Source of the DNA: Nyssa sinensis
Lineage: Eukaryota; Streptophyta; Magnoliopsida; Cornales; Nyssaceae
Direction of reading: 5' to 3'
DNA: 64,000 nucleotides
Assembly (NCBI GenBank): GCA_008638375.1
Contig: CM018035.1
Coordinates: 34,320,824-34,384,823 of the forward strand
Shown: piece after piece, positions 12,201-26,300 of the stretch
Layout of the letters: each line of letters opens with the position of its first letter
How positions within the stretch are numbered: the first letter of the stretch is position 1
Translations under genes and position numbers: made by a program
Notes under the pieces: generated by a model
What the model saw: only the letters and a program-made list of their open reading frames with translations
Databases searched by the model: none
What the model was told of the DNA's origin: nothing

Positions 12201-14557
12201 ACGGAAGATATGGGGAATTTATCCCTCATCACCATACCACATGTCCACCCAAAACCTTATCAAGCAACCATCCCCCACTTCAAACTGAATGAAGTTTCTA
12301 AACTCCTCTTGATCTGCTCTTATGCTTCTCCACAAAGCACAACCATAAAACTCCATAACTTCTCTTGTAAACCATCCCTTCCCTTCAACACCATATTTTA
12401 AAGCTATGATTCTTCTCCAGTAAGCTTCCTTCTCCACCACAAATCTCCATAGCCACTTACCCAATAAGGCCTTCTTGAACAATCTCAACACCCTCACACC
12501 CAACCCACCTTCCTTTTTAGGGATTCTCACTTTCTCCCATTCTACCAATTGAACTTTTCTCACCTCTTCCTCATTGCCCCATAAGAAATCTCTTTGTAAT
12601 TTGTCAAATCTCCTTTCTACTGAAACCGGTAATGGGGAAAAGAGACATAAAACAGGTTGGGAGGCTTGCAATTGTACTCTTTATAAGAGTGATCTTCCCT
12701 CCTTTTGAGAGGTACTTGTTTTTCCAACCCACCAATCTTTTTTGGAATCTATCAATAACCCCATCCCACACCTTTGATTTCGAAGATATTCCAAGGGGCA
12801 ATCCCAAATAAGTTACAAGTAGAGAGCCCACCCCGCAACCCAAAATACCTTCCACCCCTTCCAAGTCCCTTACATACCCTACAGGAATCAATTCGCTCTG
12901 ACAAATTTATTTTTCAATCCCGAAACTGCCTCAAAGCATAACAGCACACATCATAAGTAGCAAAGTTGCAAGTCCTCCACACCACAATAGATTATTGTAT
13001 CATTTGCAAAAAGGAGATGAGAGATGGCCATTGATTCCTCCCAAATTGTTTGACTCTAAAACCTTCCAGTAGCCCTCCTCTTTTGGCCGTACCTAACACT
13101 ATTACGACCCAAACCCCACGTAGGATGGAGTTATGGTCCATGACCGGCCACCAAGGCCTCATAGAGAATCGAATGAGCTGTATAATGGATAGGTTATTAA
13201 TATAGCAGAAGTGTAACATTTTTAACCTGTCAGGTTCACATCAAACTCAAACCAACCACATTCGATCAGAGAAAATCTAAGTTTAATATCAAACTCAAAC
13301 TTGCAAAATTTATTACAAGTCATTTACATCTACAACTGGCCAACAAACAAAATGGCCATTGTATATATACAGAAGCCAACATAGGCTTAAAAGTGATATT
13401 TGCAAGTCTTGCTATACAATTTTACAAACTCTCCTTCCTTAAGTTCCCTCCCCATCTTAAGCTTCATTACCTGAAAAATTGGTTGGCAAATGGTTTGAGC
13501 TAACAAAGTTCAACGAATAATACTAATGCCCTGTCATGAGTTTTTATAGCAAAAGAAACTTTAAATAAAACCAAGGATATTAAGTATTACTGAAACAATT
13601 CAAATGCTTTTGCAAAAACGGAATTGTTATTTAAACATTTGAATAGCAATAAGTAGCCCAATAAAGTTTATAACAGATATCAAATACCATTTAGCATGCC
13701 CATTACAACGGTCGGAACGGAAGAATTTCGCGTCGACTCAAACTCTTGTTGGAATTCATTTACATCAAATATAAGGTTTTTAAACAATTGGGACAGAAAC
13801 TGCACCATCCCCATTTATTCTGCTTATAAGCTTCATTTTTAACTTCCAAGTGTTGGTCGTTTCAACACTTATATCTAGCATCTTGAATCATCATTTAGAC
13901 AAATCATTTAACTTTAATTAAGGTATTTTCCTTTAATTTCCAGCAGCATTTTTCCTTACTATTTCTTGCATTTAGAGTTCCTTTGATAATCTAATCATGC
14001 TAATTATAACCTAGGTAGTGCTAAGATTATTTTAACACCATTAATCATTAGCCAATTAGTTTAATCAACACTCATTAATCAAGATGCATCCTTCTACATT
14101 ATATATGTTGCTCTTGTATCCATGTAATTACTATTCCATGCAAAACTTGTTAGGACTTCAAGACTAGTTTAGAATTTCATTCAATTCTAAATTGAATTTG
14201 AGTTCTTAGTCATTTTTAAATATTTCTTTTCCGATTAAATTAAAGAATAAGAGATTAGGACTAGAGTTCATACTTTGATTGTTCAAGAATTTAACCTCTA
14301 CGTTAGTTCTCCTTGAGCTTCTTTCTTTCTCCTTCTTGTTCTCTTGTTTTCTCTACTTTCTTACTTGCTTTATTATTTTGTCCAGCACATTTTAGAGAAC
14401 TCCTTGCTTGTCTCTACAATTTATTTTGTAAGGCATAATAGATACAAACATGTATCTATATGTGGGCTAGGTGTCACCTTGTGAACTCCCACATATTTGA
14501 AGTGTCTTACTCTTATTAGCTCTATATTTCCTCTTTTTTACTAATCTGATTTTTGTC

Positions 14558-14597
<40 letters not shown>

Positions 14598-17341
14598 CAT
14601 ATGTGTTGTGTCACTTTGAGTCCCATATCGAATAGGAGTCGGGCACTGGCGTCGCTTATAAGCCTCAGGCTGCTCTCTTCCTAGCACAAGGCCTTTTCCT
14701 CCCTAGAAAAACAAAACCGTGCGAGAGATGTCCCTACGGGGAGAGTGCCCAAAGCGGACAATATTGTGCTAAGGAGCCTATCATGTGCCAGGGCGAAAAA
14801 GTGCAGCATCAATTTAGCGCCGTCTATGGGAACGCTTGGGCCATGTGCCTCGTTCCTAGGAACGCTTGGGCCACATGCCTCGTTCCTGAGCTCCACTAGT
14901 CAAAGTCCCACATCGAATAGGAGTCAGGCACTGGCGTCGCTTACAAGTCCCAGTCGTCCTCTCCCTTGCATTAGGCCTTTTCTGCCCAGGAAAAACAAAG
15001 CCGTGAGGACTCGTAAGCCCAAAGCGGACAATATGGTGCACGCGGAGCCTACTATATGCTAGGACGAAAAAGTGCAGCATCAGTTTGGCGCCGTCTGTGG
15101 GAACGCTTGGGCCACTCGTCCCTAGCCTGCAGGCATTCCTCGCCGCTGGGGCCGTGAGGACTGTAAGCCCAACTGACAATTATGTGCCGCGGAGCCTACT
15201 ATATGCTAGGACGAAAAAGTGTAGCACGTCTGGCGCGTTCTGGGGGAACGCTGGCCACGTGCATCGTTCTATGCTCACAGTCCCGACTGGGGGGAGTAGC
15301 TGTTGTGTCACTTTGAGTCCCATATCAAATAGGAGTCAGGCACTGGCGTCGCTTATAAGCCCCAGTCGTCCTCTCCCTTGCATCAGGCCTTTTCTGCCCA
15401 GGAAGAACAAAGCCGTGAGGACTCTTAAGCTCAAAGCGGACAATATGGTGCACGCGGAGCCTACTATGTGCCAGAACGAAAAAGTGCAGCATCAATATGT
15501 ATAATACATACATATATATATGGACAAATCTCTACACAAGCTCCTAAAAAATAGTTAACAATGGTGAGTTAGATATTCCAAATTGTGGGTCCCTTGCCCA
15601 TGTGAACAATTGTCTTTCTTACCTTTCTCTAATCAAAATTAATTTGGATAATTATAAGGTTTAGGTTATAACTTAAGATTAGTACAAGTCTACATCACTT
15701 AAACATTCTAATTAACCCAATTAGGATTAACTTAATTCACTAATCATGTATTAAGATTACTAATTAAACAGAATTAGTTTAGATATAACAATTTTAAGAA
15801 CCTTCCAACAACCTATCACAAACTAGTTTAGTTTAGCTAACTATGCTCCTAATTATGCTTAACCTTAGAATAAGGATTAATCTAATTAATTATGTTTTAC
15901 CTCAAGAATCATTTTAAAAGCCTACTAGAAATATTGTTTTGTTCCTAATTTCTCCTACTAGGATTTTAATTATTGCCTCACTATCCAGTACTAGTAAACT
16001 CATCACTTTGAATCACACAATCATGATTAAGGCATGCTCTAATCCACACTTTATCATTAGTTGAAGTGGATTCACATATACCAATAAAGTGTAATAAAAG
16101 CAATAAGATGTAGGATAGTACATCCTCCCCTACTTATTAAAAGTTTGGTCCTCCAAACTTGGCATACCTTATGTCTCGAGGAAATAAGGATATTTTGCTC
16201 GAATCTCGTCCTCTCGTTCCCAAATGGCTTCCTCCACCGAATAACTCTGCCACAAAACTTTTACTAATGGGATAATCTTGTTCCTCAAAACTCGTTCTCG
16301 ACAATCTAAGATGCAAATTGATTTTTCAGTATAGTTTAAGTCTTCGTGCACCTCTAATGGTTGACACTCTATCACATGACTAGGGTCTAGGAGGTTGGGT
16401 CTCGGGTAGGATGGGGGGCCCTAAGGGATGTAGTTTGTGGGGTTCCATCCATGGGGAGGGTTCTCGAATTGCATCAGGTCTGATGTGGGTATGGAGTCCC
16501 GTGTAAAATTTTGGGAGGATACTTGGTGCAGGGATAGTCCTTTGAGAGTGATGTTCCCTTCCCTGTTTACCCTAGCATCAAATAAAAAAGCTTGGGTGAA
16601 GGAGTGTTACGAAAAGTTCAGAAGTGAGGTTGTGTGGTGCCCTACCTTTAGGAGAGTTTTTCGATTGGGAATTGGAGGTGGGGGCCTTTTTGACTCATAT
16701 CTAGAAATTTCAGGTGAGGAAGGAAAAGGAAGACTCGATAATATGGAAGCCGACTGTGGGTTCATTCTCAGTTAAATCATTTTACAAAAGCTTATCCCAC
16801 CAGGGAGGCTTACAGTTTCCTTGGTGCATCATTTGGCATTCAAGGATCTGCTCCCAAAGAAAACTTCCTCGCTTGGGAGGCCTCTTGGAAGGCCATGTTG
16901 ATGATCAACAACTTGAAGAAGAGAGGCTTTCATATGGCCAATAAATGTTATCTCTGGCAAGCAAGAGGAAGGTGTGGCTCATGTGCTTATTCATTGTCCC
17001 ATGTCCTGTGACTGTTGGAGCCTTGTGTTGGCTATTTTTGGTTTTTCTTAGGTTATGCCAAAGTCGGTGAAAGATCTCTTATTGGCTTGGTCAGGGTGCA
17101 AAGTAAGGAAGGGTATTAAGAAGATTTGGAGCCTTGTGCCCATATGCCTCATGTGGAGCATCTAGAAAGAAAGGAATAGGCAAATTTTTTACGGAGAGGA
17201 ATAGACCATCTCTTCTTTTAAAGATTATTTTTTGCGTCTTCTATTTTTTCGGACCAAGAAGGCTTTTCTTGTAAATGCTCTTTCTTTAATTGATTTTTTG
17301 GGGTCTTTAAGTCCCTTGTAATGGGTTTGCCCCCTTTGGGC

Positions 17342-17398
<57 letters not shown>

Positions 17399-20300
17399 TT
17401 ATCAAAAAAAAAAAACAGAAAACTGCCGGAAGACCCATTACCCTTACCCATGTCTGTTGAAGAGCTATCATTTCGTCTTCACACAGTTCCGACGCTTCCC
17501 GTCTATCCAAATACCTGCTTCTCCATCCAGAAATCAATTCTTCTTTTGCAGAATATGATCAGCCTCCTCTCTAGATGGCATCTCAAAGAAAAACCAAACA
17601 CCATGCATGTCAACCACCCAAACCCCTACCGACACACCCCATTTCCGATCAACCCACTGCTGAACTTTTTCTCTCGCCAGAACAGTGGCACTTGGCTCTC
17701 CAACTCTTCCCACTAGACATCTGTCCAGAAACTCAAACTGTTCCTTGCAGGAGTCTAGACCCACCTCTATATCTTCCCACGCATGTTCAGCTCCACACTC
17801 CACTTCCAACGCAGACTCCAGCCATCCATGGATAACGGCCACTTCCTTGAAAGTCCTCTGCCTATTCTGTTCCTGCATACCTTCAAGGTTACCCAACTTT
17901 CTGAAGGCTTTAGAGACCGAACTCCAACCTCTTCCCTTCTCATACTCCAATATAAATATACTTCTTCTGTAATACCCTACAGTCGCCTCCACCTTCAAAA
18001 ACTCCCCCTCTATCTTTGATCTTCTCCATATTCGTATACATCTCAACCTTACCCTCAGTTCTTTGGCAAAACTCCAACACTCATTTTCTAATGGATCCCA
18101 CTTCAGGATCTCACGCAATCACTTCACTTCTTCACATTTCAGCCACAATCGATGAACTACCCCTCTTCCTTGTTCAATGATCTGGAACAATCTCGTTCTT
18201 CCATTCGTTGATTCCTCAATTTCGAATGGTTTCCCATCTACCTGCACTGTCAGTCGCTACTTTCGCCCTCATGGAAAGAGAGATCCCTATGTGCTAATGT
18301 AAATATAAATGACAAATGATACACCACATTGCACTGAGTGTTTCAATTTAAATCAATAATATGTTCCTTGGCCCATATTGTTTTTTTATGTACATATCAG
18401 ATATGGGTTATATAGGAGTCTAGAATGTGATTCTTTTATATTGTGCATGCACTTAGGTTGCACCCACTTGGCGCTTGCTTATAATACACGATTTAAAAAG
18501 GACAATCTCAGTGCACGAGGCTCCCACCACTTTGGGATCTTGGGAAGGTTAGATAGATGTACACAGCCTTACCCCCAGGAGTGGAGAGGCAGTTTTCGTA
18601 ACTCAAACCCACAAAAATACTAGAAGAATGAAAGGGGTAAAATCTTAGAATGCCTATCAAAGAATAATATTTCCTAACTTTCACATAAGATAACAAACAA
18701 ATTAGATCAAAAGAGTAACCACCTGCATGCTAGTTAAAAAGTTAAAACTTGTTGTTACAAACCCCTTCAAAAAGTAATGATCTCAAAACATCTAAAAAAT
18801 TTCCAGCATACTTGTCATAGTTGTAAACCTATAACACTAATCATGAACTAAACATTAAACCAATATTGATGTTAAAAGAATTCATAGCTAAAGAATATTA
18901 AGGGGGAAAATGTTTGAAAATATTGACCTCAATAATTTAATCCTTGAACTAACTAGTGAAAGATTAACCTCTACTAACAAAAATGCATGTACTACAGTAC
19001 ACTAGTTAAAATATCCATTCTCCATCTTCAATGCTCCCTCAAGAGTCAAGATTGTTGCTCACATAGCACTATATTTTTTTTATATGTGGCACTAGCACAA
19101 GATTTTCACATGCATTGAAATTAAACTGTTAAGTTCTACAAAAGAGGCCACTTGTCTTTACAGAAATAAATTTCCCTAATCTTTTGTTATTGTTTCAATG
19201 CGAGACGAGCTTTCCTTCTTCAAGATGGTAAAACCATCAAGTAATAAGACATCAGAACCTTCCATTATGACAAATGAGTAACTCTTTTCAAACATCAAGA
19301 TAACCGAACGTTGAGGGGTCCACTCAGTTACCAAGAATCAGTGATAAAGTTTCAATAAATGGTTCCTTTTCAAAAATAATAATAATAATAAATGGTTAAA
19401 CGATTGTGGAATCAATTAGGAATTTTCAGTACAGAAACAAATTGAGGCAGTGTTTCCCCTAATTCCTGACTCCCACCCCTAACCCATCCTGGGTTTGAAC
19501 TTGTTTCTCCAAATCTGCTCCTAACCGTGGTTTGAATGTTCCCCAGTCCGTCCCATTAGGGGCTGAGTGGGGCTTGCACCTAGAAAACTAGGTTGAGTTC
19601 GCATCCTTATACATCCTTTGGTCGATCTTAATGCTCCTTTACCTGATTTAATAATAACAAAGAACAATATGCTATTGCCCTAACACCCGATTCAAAATCA
19701 ATACAATTGTATATATCCTATATAGGAGTTGGTGCAACAAAATGGTCTTCAAACATCCATTCTTCGATTTCTTCAGCTAAATCCCTGAAGTGAATAGTTC
19801 CCATTTACTTTCTTACAAGCATATTGAGCTATTAACATAAGCCACCTCACCATTGACAGTTCTGTATGTTTTTGATAATTGAAATCTTCTTTACTCTTCC
19901 TTTTGGATCGAGGGGACCAAGAACAACCAACACCATTCTTACATATATTAACTATTTACTTTGTATAAATAAATAACTAGCAGTGCTCAGAGTTATGACG
20001 TCCAAGATGAACTATTTTATGAAGATAATCAATTCTACATGTGGTCCCAAGACTCTCAACAACATAGGGCCCATTTCCATGCCCACAACATAACTTCATT
20101 CAGTTTAAACAATTTCTCCAACTAAAAAATGAATAAACCAGAATAGTTAGAAAATGGTGATGGCCTGGAAATATTCATTTGGATCGCTCTTTTCCAAACT
20201 CTAATACTTTCCATTCTTAAGCACTAAAACTTGCAATCCATAAGCTTTGTGTTTCAACAGTCAGATTTTCTGTCATCATCAATGGCTCTCCATTAGGGTA

Positions 20301-23300
20301 CTTCAATAATGAGAGGGGGCTGAGATAGGGAGATCATTTATCTTCCTTTGGTTTTCATTATGGTTAGGGAAGCATTTAGCCACATGATGGGGAAGGTAGT
20401 GGAGGGAGGCTTATTGTGGGTTTTCATATGGGGGTGGTTGGAGGGCATCATTTAGATAAATCACATTTACTATTTCTGGATGACGCTATAGTATTCCCAA
20501 GCAGAACATGACCGGTTAAGATATTTGAGTTGTATATTGCTTTGCTTTCGGGGCAATTTCAGGGTTAAAGATTAGCTTGCCCAAAAGTGAGTTGGTTCCA
20601 ATAGGGCAAGTGGAAGGAAGAGATAGACTCGCTCAAATTTTGAGTTGAAAAAGTTCTTTCCTTTTTTTTTCTTTTTTTTTGGGGGGGGTGGGGGCATCCT
20701 TGCAACCTAACCTACTTGGGACTCAAGGTAGAAGGTTCAAAAGGAGATTGACACGATGGAGTCATTATTTGTCAAAGGGTAGCAAGCTTACCCTGATTAA
20801 GAGCACAATATCAAACTTACCCACCCACATACTTCATTTTGTTATTTATAGTCCCTATAAGGGTCATGAGTAGGCTAGACAAGTGAGAGAGAGACTTTCT
20901 TTGGGGGGGGGGGGGGAGGCGGGGCTTGAGTGATGAATTCAAATATCACTTGGTAGAATGGAAGAGGGTGTGCAAGCCATTGCAAGAAGGGGGATTGGGC
21001 ATTAGAGATTTGAGGAGATTCAACCAAGCATTATTGGGGAAATAGTTATGGAGTTTTGGGTTGGAGGACAACATTATTTGGATGAGACTCGTAGAAGGGA
21101 AATATGGGACAATTAAAGGTAATTGGCCCACACTAGCCCAAATAAAATACATACACTTGCATTGTAAACACGTATCTTCATATACACTTCGTTGTATAAT
21201 TAGTCACATAATTATACTAAGCACATGCCATGAGTTCACTTAATCAAAGTATTCCACTAAATCATGAAATTAAGAATTTAAATACATATTAATTGCTAAT
21301 TAAATTTCCAGGTAATGGTACCCACAGGAAGAAGCAGTGGCACTGAGTAGGGGGACAAAGTGAGCTGCGAACTAGAGGCTGCGAAATGGGCAACCTCAAA
21401 TAGAGCGAAAGGGTTAGACCAAGAGATATTTTTAACTATCAATCGACAAAGATCAATTTAATGCCTAGAGTATTGCAGACGTCTCGCTATAAGAGCAAAC
21501 CACGTATCAGTTAAGGAGGCTTCGAGATGTCAGGATCTAAATGAAGAGAGTTAGACCATTCCAATTTGCCACATGCCACTGTAGCAGGTTGTCACGTGTC
21601 AAATCTGAACACTCCTACTTGTGCCACGTGGTGCTTGGCTACATGGAGCCATTGTGCCTATTCTTTGTAATTTCATATTCATACTTACATTTAAAGCAAC
21701 TATATCACTTTTTGGTCTTCTTGTCATTTTGGCCAGTTTCAACTATTCTTACAAGTTGTTATATATTCAATTAATTATGCCTAACATCTAAGCATCACCT
21801 AGTCATTTAAATAATAAAAGAAAAATACAGCAATAATGAAAAATAAGAAAAGAATTGTGAGTCCTCCCCTAATAAGTGCATTATGGAGTATTGTCTAGAT
21901 TAGGGTAATAATCACAATCCGAATCAATTTGAATCTGATTTGTTTCTATCTCGGATTTGGTAAAAAGAATTTGATCCAATATTCCGTTTACAGGTACCAT
22001 TGATACCCATTACCCACTATAGGAGATTGGCATGTAAAACATAAAATGGAAATGATTCAAAGAAAAGATATATACATATATATATATATATATGGAAATC
22101 ATGATGCATGAAGTGATGTGGAATCAAATAAAAAGCTTGGAAATAAATATTAAGGCTTCTGCAGAAGAACAGAGAGGGATTTAGTAAAACAGTAAGGAAG
22201 CGATGATTAGACAGTTTCAAGCCCAATGAGGATGACACATATCTAAAAGAGCTCCAAAATAAAAGAAAAGAAAAGATAGCTATTAAATAAACACACACAC
22301 ACACACAGAACAGGAATAAAAAAAAATTACGTGGACTTTTTAATTCTCAAAATAGCATAAATTTAACAGGCCCATGAGCTTTCATGGTTTCAGCTGCATT
22401 TGATCACGTTGAATGCTTCCTGAATTACTTGTTGCATGCACTTAACACAAAGAAATGAGAAATGAGAAAAATATCTCATATACACAGCACAAACCCAATT
22501 AATGCATCGCTTAGAATGTGGATGTTTATGTGGACAAAAAATTGGATTCCAGAATAGTTTGGAGCCATAATCAACAGAAGAGTGGTTCCATCCCCCCATA
22601 AGTTTACTGGACACATGACTTAGTTCATCTATACTTTGAATGGGTATAATGTCAATCATGTACCTTTCTGACAGCTTCCTTCTTTATCTGATAGTCGGCA
22701 GCTTTGAAGAACATCTTCCCAGATAATCTCCTTGCTAACTACCATAGCAAGGAAACTAGCTTACTTTACAAAGAAGGAACCAGGATAAAATCAAATCACG
22801 TGGATCGATGTCTTACCAAGTGATACATCTTCCCTAATGTAAACATCCCACCACCCTAGACGCAGATCAAGTTAATCAATGAGAATGATAAAAGAATCAC
22901 AACCAAAACCAAGTCATTAGAGTAAAAGCATCTATACCTTCAAAATAATCGAACGGAGCTCCTCTGCCCCAACCCTTAGAGCAGCAACAGCTTGCACCTT
23001 CCACTGACTAAGTCCGAGCTCTAGACTACCATGACTATTAGAAGTCTTAAAGCTTGCCAACGAGCTTGGGAAGGTTCCTGATTCTTCACTACATAAGGCA
23101 ACAACATGCTTTAATTCATTCAAGATATTTTACAAAAAAAAGAAATTATTGATAAGCATTTTCAGGAATGAGAAGTGATGGATCAGTTAAGGCATTAAAA
23201 TATCACAGCAGCTGGCAGAAAAAAAAGATTAACTTGTAGAAGTGCACAAATGAAGGAAAGTGGCAGTAAAAGACATTCACTCAAGTAATAGCACATTTTT

Positions 23301-26300
23301 AAGATGTATTGGCATATTACATTAGGCCATTGGCTGAGTCATTGCAAATGCCAATATGTGATATCGATGCATCTCATTGTTAATTAGGAGCCATTTGGTA
23401 GGATAGGACCATGGCACCATGATATAATCAGAAATCCCAAATATCGTTACCTTCCGGATATGAGCTGCTAAATCAAAATTGAGACACTGATTCATTCCGC
23501 TAAAGCGAAAGTAGGAAAAAAAATTTAATAGAAGTTAACAGCCCTTATCTCTTCCATTCTTCTCCTTTTCACTCCATAACCTCTCAAATTTCAAAAAAGT
23601 TTCCAATCCTATGCCCTCCAGATTTTTCTTCATTTTTGAAAATGAACCTTTTTTTTTTTGGATGAGTATTTATATTAGCCATATACACAGGATGTCTACA
23701 AAACTAAAACATTATATCCCCAAGAAACTCTATAAAAGAATATTAAGACAATTTTCCTATTAAGATTCACTTTCACAGTTACATGATGGCTCCAGTGGTT
23801 CCCTTAACCAAAGCCACTGCCTATGAGTCACTTGCTCGTTCTTCAACAAGCATGCAGTCAGAGGCCCAGGGATCCTCTGAGTGGGAAGGAACACCTGTTC
23901 TTCCTTGTCCTATCATATGAGTGGAAAGGACGTTGAACATTGACTCATACAAAGCTCTTAGTTTCCTTACTGCCTCTAGAAACCCAATCTAAAAACCGCC
24001 AAATCCCCATATGGAGCCACCGTTTCAGTATAGGCTTGCATCTCACCATCCAAGTCCCCCATATAGCGAAGAATTTCCGAATAATTTGAAGCCCCTATTG
24101 ATGACGAGACCAAAAAATTGATATTATGCAATCGTTACTATCCATCTTTATCAGCCAACTCCCCTATTTCCATCTTTCCTTTCAGATTTTACCACTGCAT
24201 CATAGCTTCTTGAACTTTTTTTGGGTCTCATTCCCTGAGTTCAAGCGTATACACTCTCGAGTCATACGGCTCCATCCCGGAATCAGGACCTCCCCATGGT
24301 CAATCCAAGCCACTCTGTTCCCTCTCCAAGTTGCTAAAGCATCCTCCACCAAGTTAGAGCATTACCCCTTGAATCCCAAGCCAATCTAACAAGGTATCCC
24401 ACAACTCCCTAGCTACTGAACAATGGAGAAGGTGGCCCACAAATTCTGCATCTCGCTTACATATGCAACACCAATTGACCATAATTTCTCTTCTCATCCA
24501 TAAATTATCAATCGTCAAAATCTTCCCAGGAGCTATCATCCACCTAAAAAACGCAACTTGTGTGGGAGCTTTCGTACACCAAATAGCCTTCCATGAGAGG
24601 CCCATTCTACCACGTCGCCTGATCTCCTCATAGAAAGATCACACCTGAAAAAGTCCCCCTCTCTTGACCCATTGCATCTCCATGAGTCCTCCGCCCTCTT
24701 TTTTCTTTTTTTTTTATAACTCGGTCTCTGACCCTTGGGCCGACTAATCCGGGGAACAATCCCACTGTCCACTAGTTGGGGGCCCGATTCAAGCTGGAGC
24801 AACGCCTCGTATGGACTAGCCACAAGAGAGAGTGGCATCCGTTAGGTTTCGACCTGGTAACCTTGGGGGGGCAAGCCCCTTAATTGCTGTCTACCGCCCA
24901 ATGTTTTAAAACCCGGACCGGACCGAACCGGCCGGTTCAACCGGTTTAACCCATAAAACCGTTTACAGTTCAAAACCGTTCTAAAAATACAAAACCGTTA
25001 AAACCGGCCGGTCGGACCGTCGAACTGAGTGACCCGGTACTGGGTCACCGGTCAGGCCGTCCAAAATTATTAAATTTATTTTTGATTGTATTTAAAATTT
25101 TAAACCCTTGAAGTTTGAAACTCTAGTATTATATATTTGTATCATATGGTATTTTAATTATTTTATTTTATTTTATTTTATTTTATGCATGATTATTAGT
25201 GTTTGTATCTTTTTTTTTCATGTAGTTGAAGACTCAATAATTGGATTATGCTTGGATTGGATGCTAAAATGATTTTTGTTATGGTCCTTGCGATTATGGA
25301 AAAATGGCAATGAAGTGTCAACTTTCAACATTGTAATAAGGTATGTCTACTATACTTTTTTTATTTTTTTCTTGAAGTTTTACATATTAAGAAAATTCAT
25401 ATTTTGTAAAAAAAATTTATATAATTTTTAGTAATTTTTGTATAATTTTTTAAATTTAAAATATCAATAATATGTATTATTAAATTTATTAATTACATAA
25501 TTATGACATCACGGTTTGATTCCGGTTGAACCAATAACCCGTAACCCGGACATTTTTCCAGGTTCGATGAACGGACTGGGTCTGAAAACATTGTTACCGC
25601 CCACTCGGCCACTCCCCTTGGGGTTACGAGTCCTCCCCCTCTATCCTGTGATCATAAAGGATACTATAAAAAGCTACATCTCATCCGTCTCCTAATCCTT
25701 TAATGGTCAACGAAGCAAAATATCCCATACCCCTCCGCTTTCTAAGGAAGAAAACCAATCCACCACCATAGCTTAACGATTTGATGAAATTCTGAGGAGA
25801 CTTGGGAAGATTTTAGATAAAGGACCCTTAGCACAATAGTGATCTAGACAAAACCTGATACATTGGTCATTGCCAACCACCATACGAATGTGCTTTAAGA
25901 GCTCTTCCCACCCTTTCCTTACTCTCGTTTATATCCCCAAAGCAAGCTGCCACCATAGCTTAACAATCTGTTGCAATTCTGAAGAGACTTGAGAAGATTT
26001 GAGATAAAGGACCCTCACCACACCAATTATCTAGCCAAAACCTAATACATTGGCCATTGCCAACCACCACGTGGATCTTCTTGAAGAGCTCCTCCCACCT
26101 TTTCCCTATGCTCTTTCTGTCACGACCCATACCCCACATAGGATGGAGTTATGGTCCATGACCGGCCACCGAAGCCTCATACAGAATCGAATAGGGCTGT
26201 ATAATGAATAGTTTATTAATATAGCGGAAGCGTAACATTTTTAACCTGTCAGGTTCATATCAGACTCATACCAACCACATTCGATCAGAGCAATTCTAAG

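Larger units (their letters stand above)
13100..16122 (-). mobile_element. Tekay/Del-like 3' LTR (minus), carrying a tandem TRIM
   Basis: On the minus strand it starts TGTACTATCCTACATC (16122) and ends GGGTCGTAATA (13100), a decayed form of the GGGTCGTGACA end of Tekay/Del chromoviruses. It aligns end to end with the solo LTR at 26118-28753. A purine tract (AGTAGGGGAGGA) on the minus strand abuts 16123, so this is a 3' LTR. It lacks about 510 bp present in the other copy at about 13739 and gained the insert at 14604-15494. No target duplication was found (AACAC versus TCCTC), as expected for one LTR of a larger, broken element. Confidence 0.8.

Noticed and set aside
14681..15513. Several overlapping frames of 60-140 codons on both strands
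   Set aside because: They fall in the tandem TRIM; repetition comes from duplicated LTRs, with no domain or codon signal.
17218..17716. Open frames of Tyr-Ile repeats on both strands
   Set aside because: They translate the (AT)n microsatellite in the LINE-2 3' UTR and are not genes.
20680..20920. G-rich runs as quadruplex regulatory sites
   Set aside because: They are homopolymer G tracts in a dead LINE; no evidence of function.
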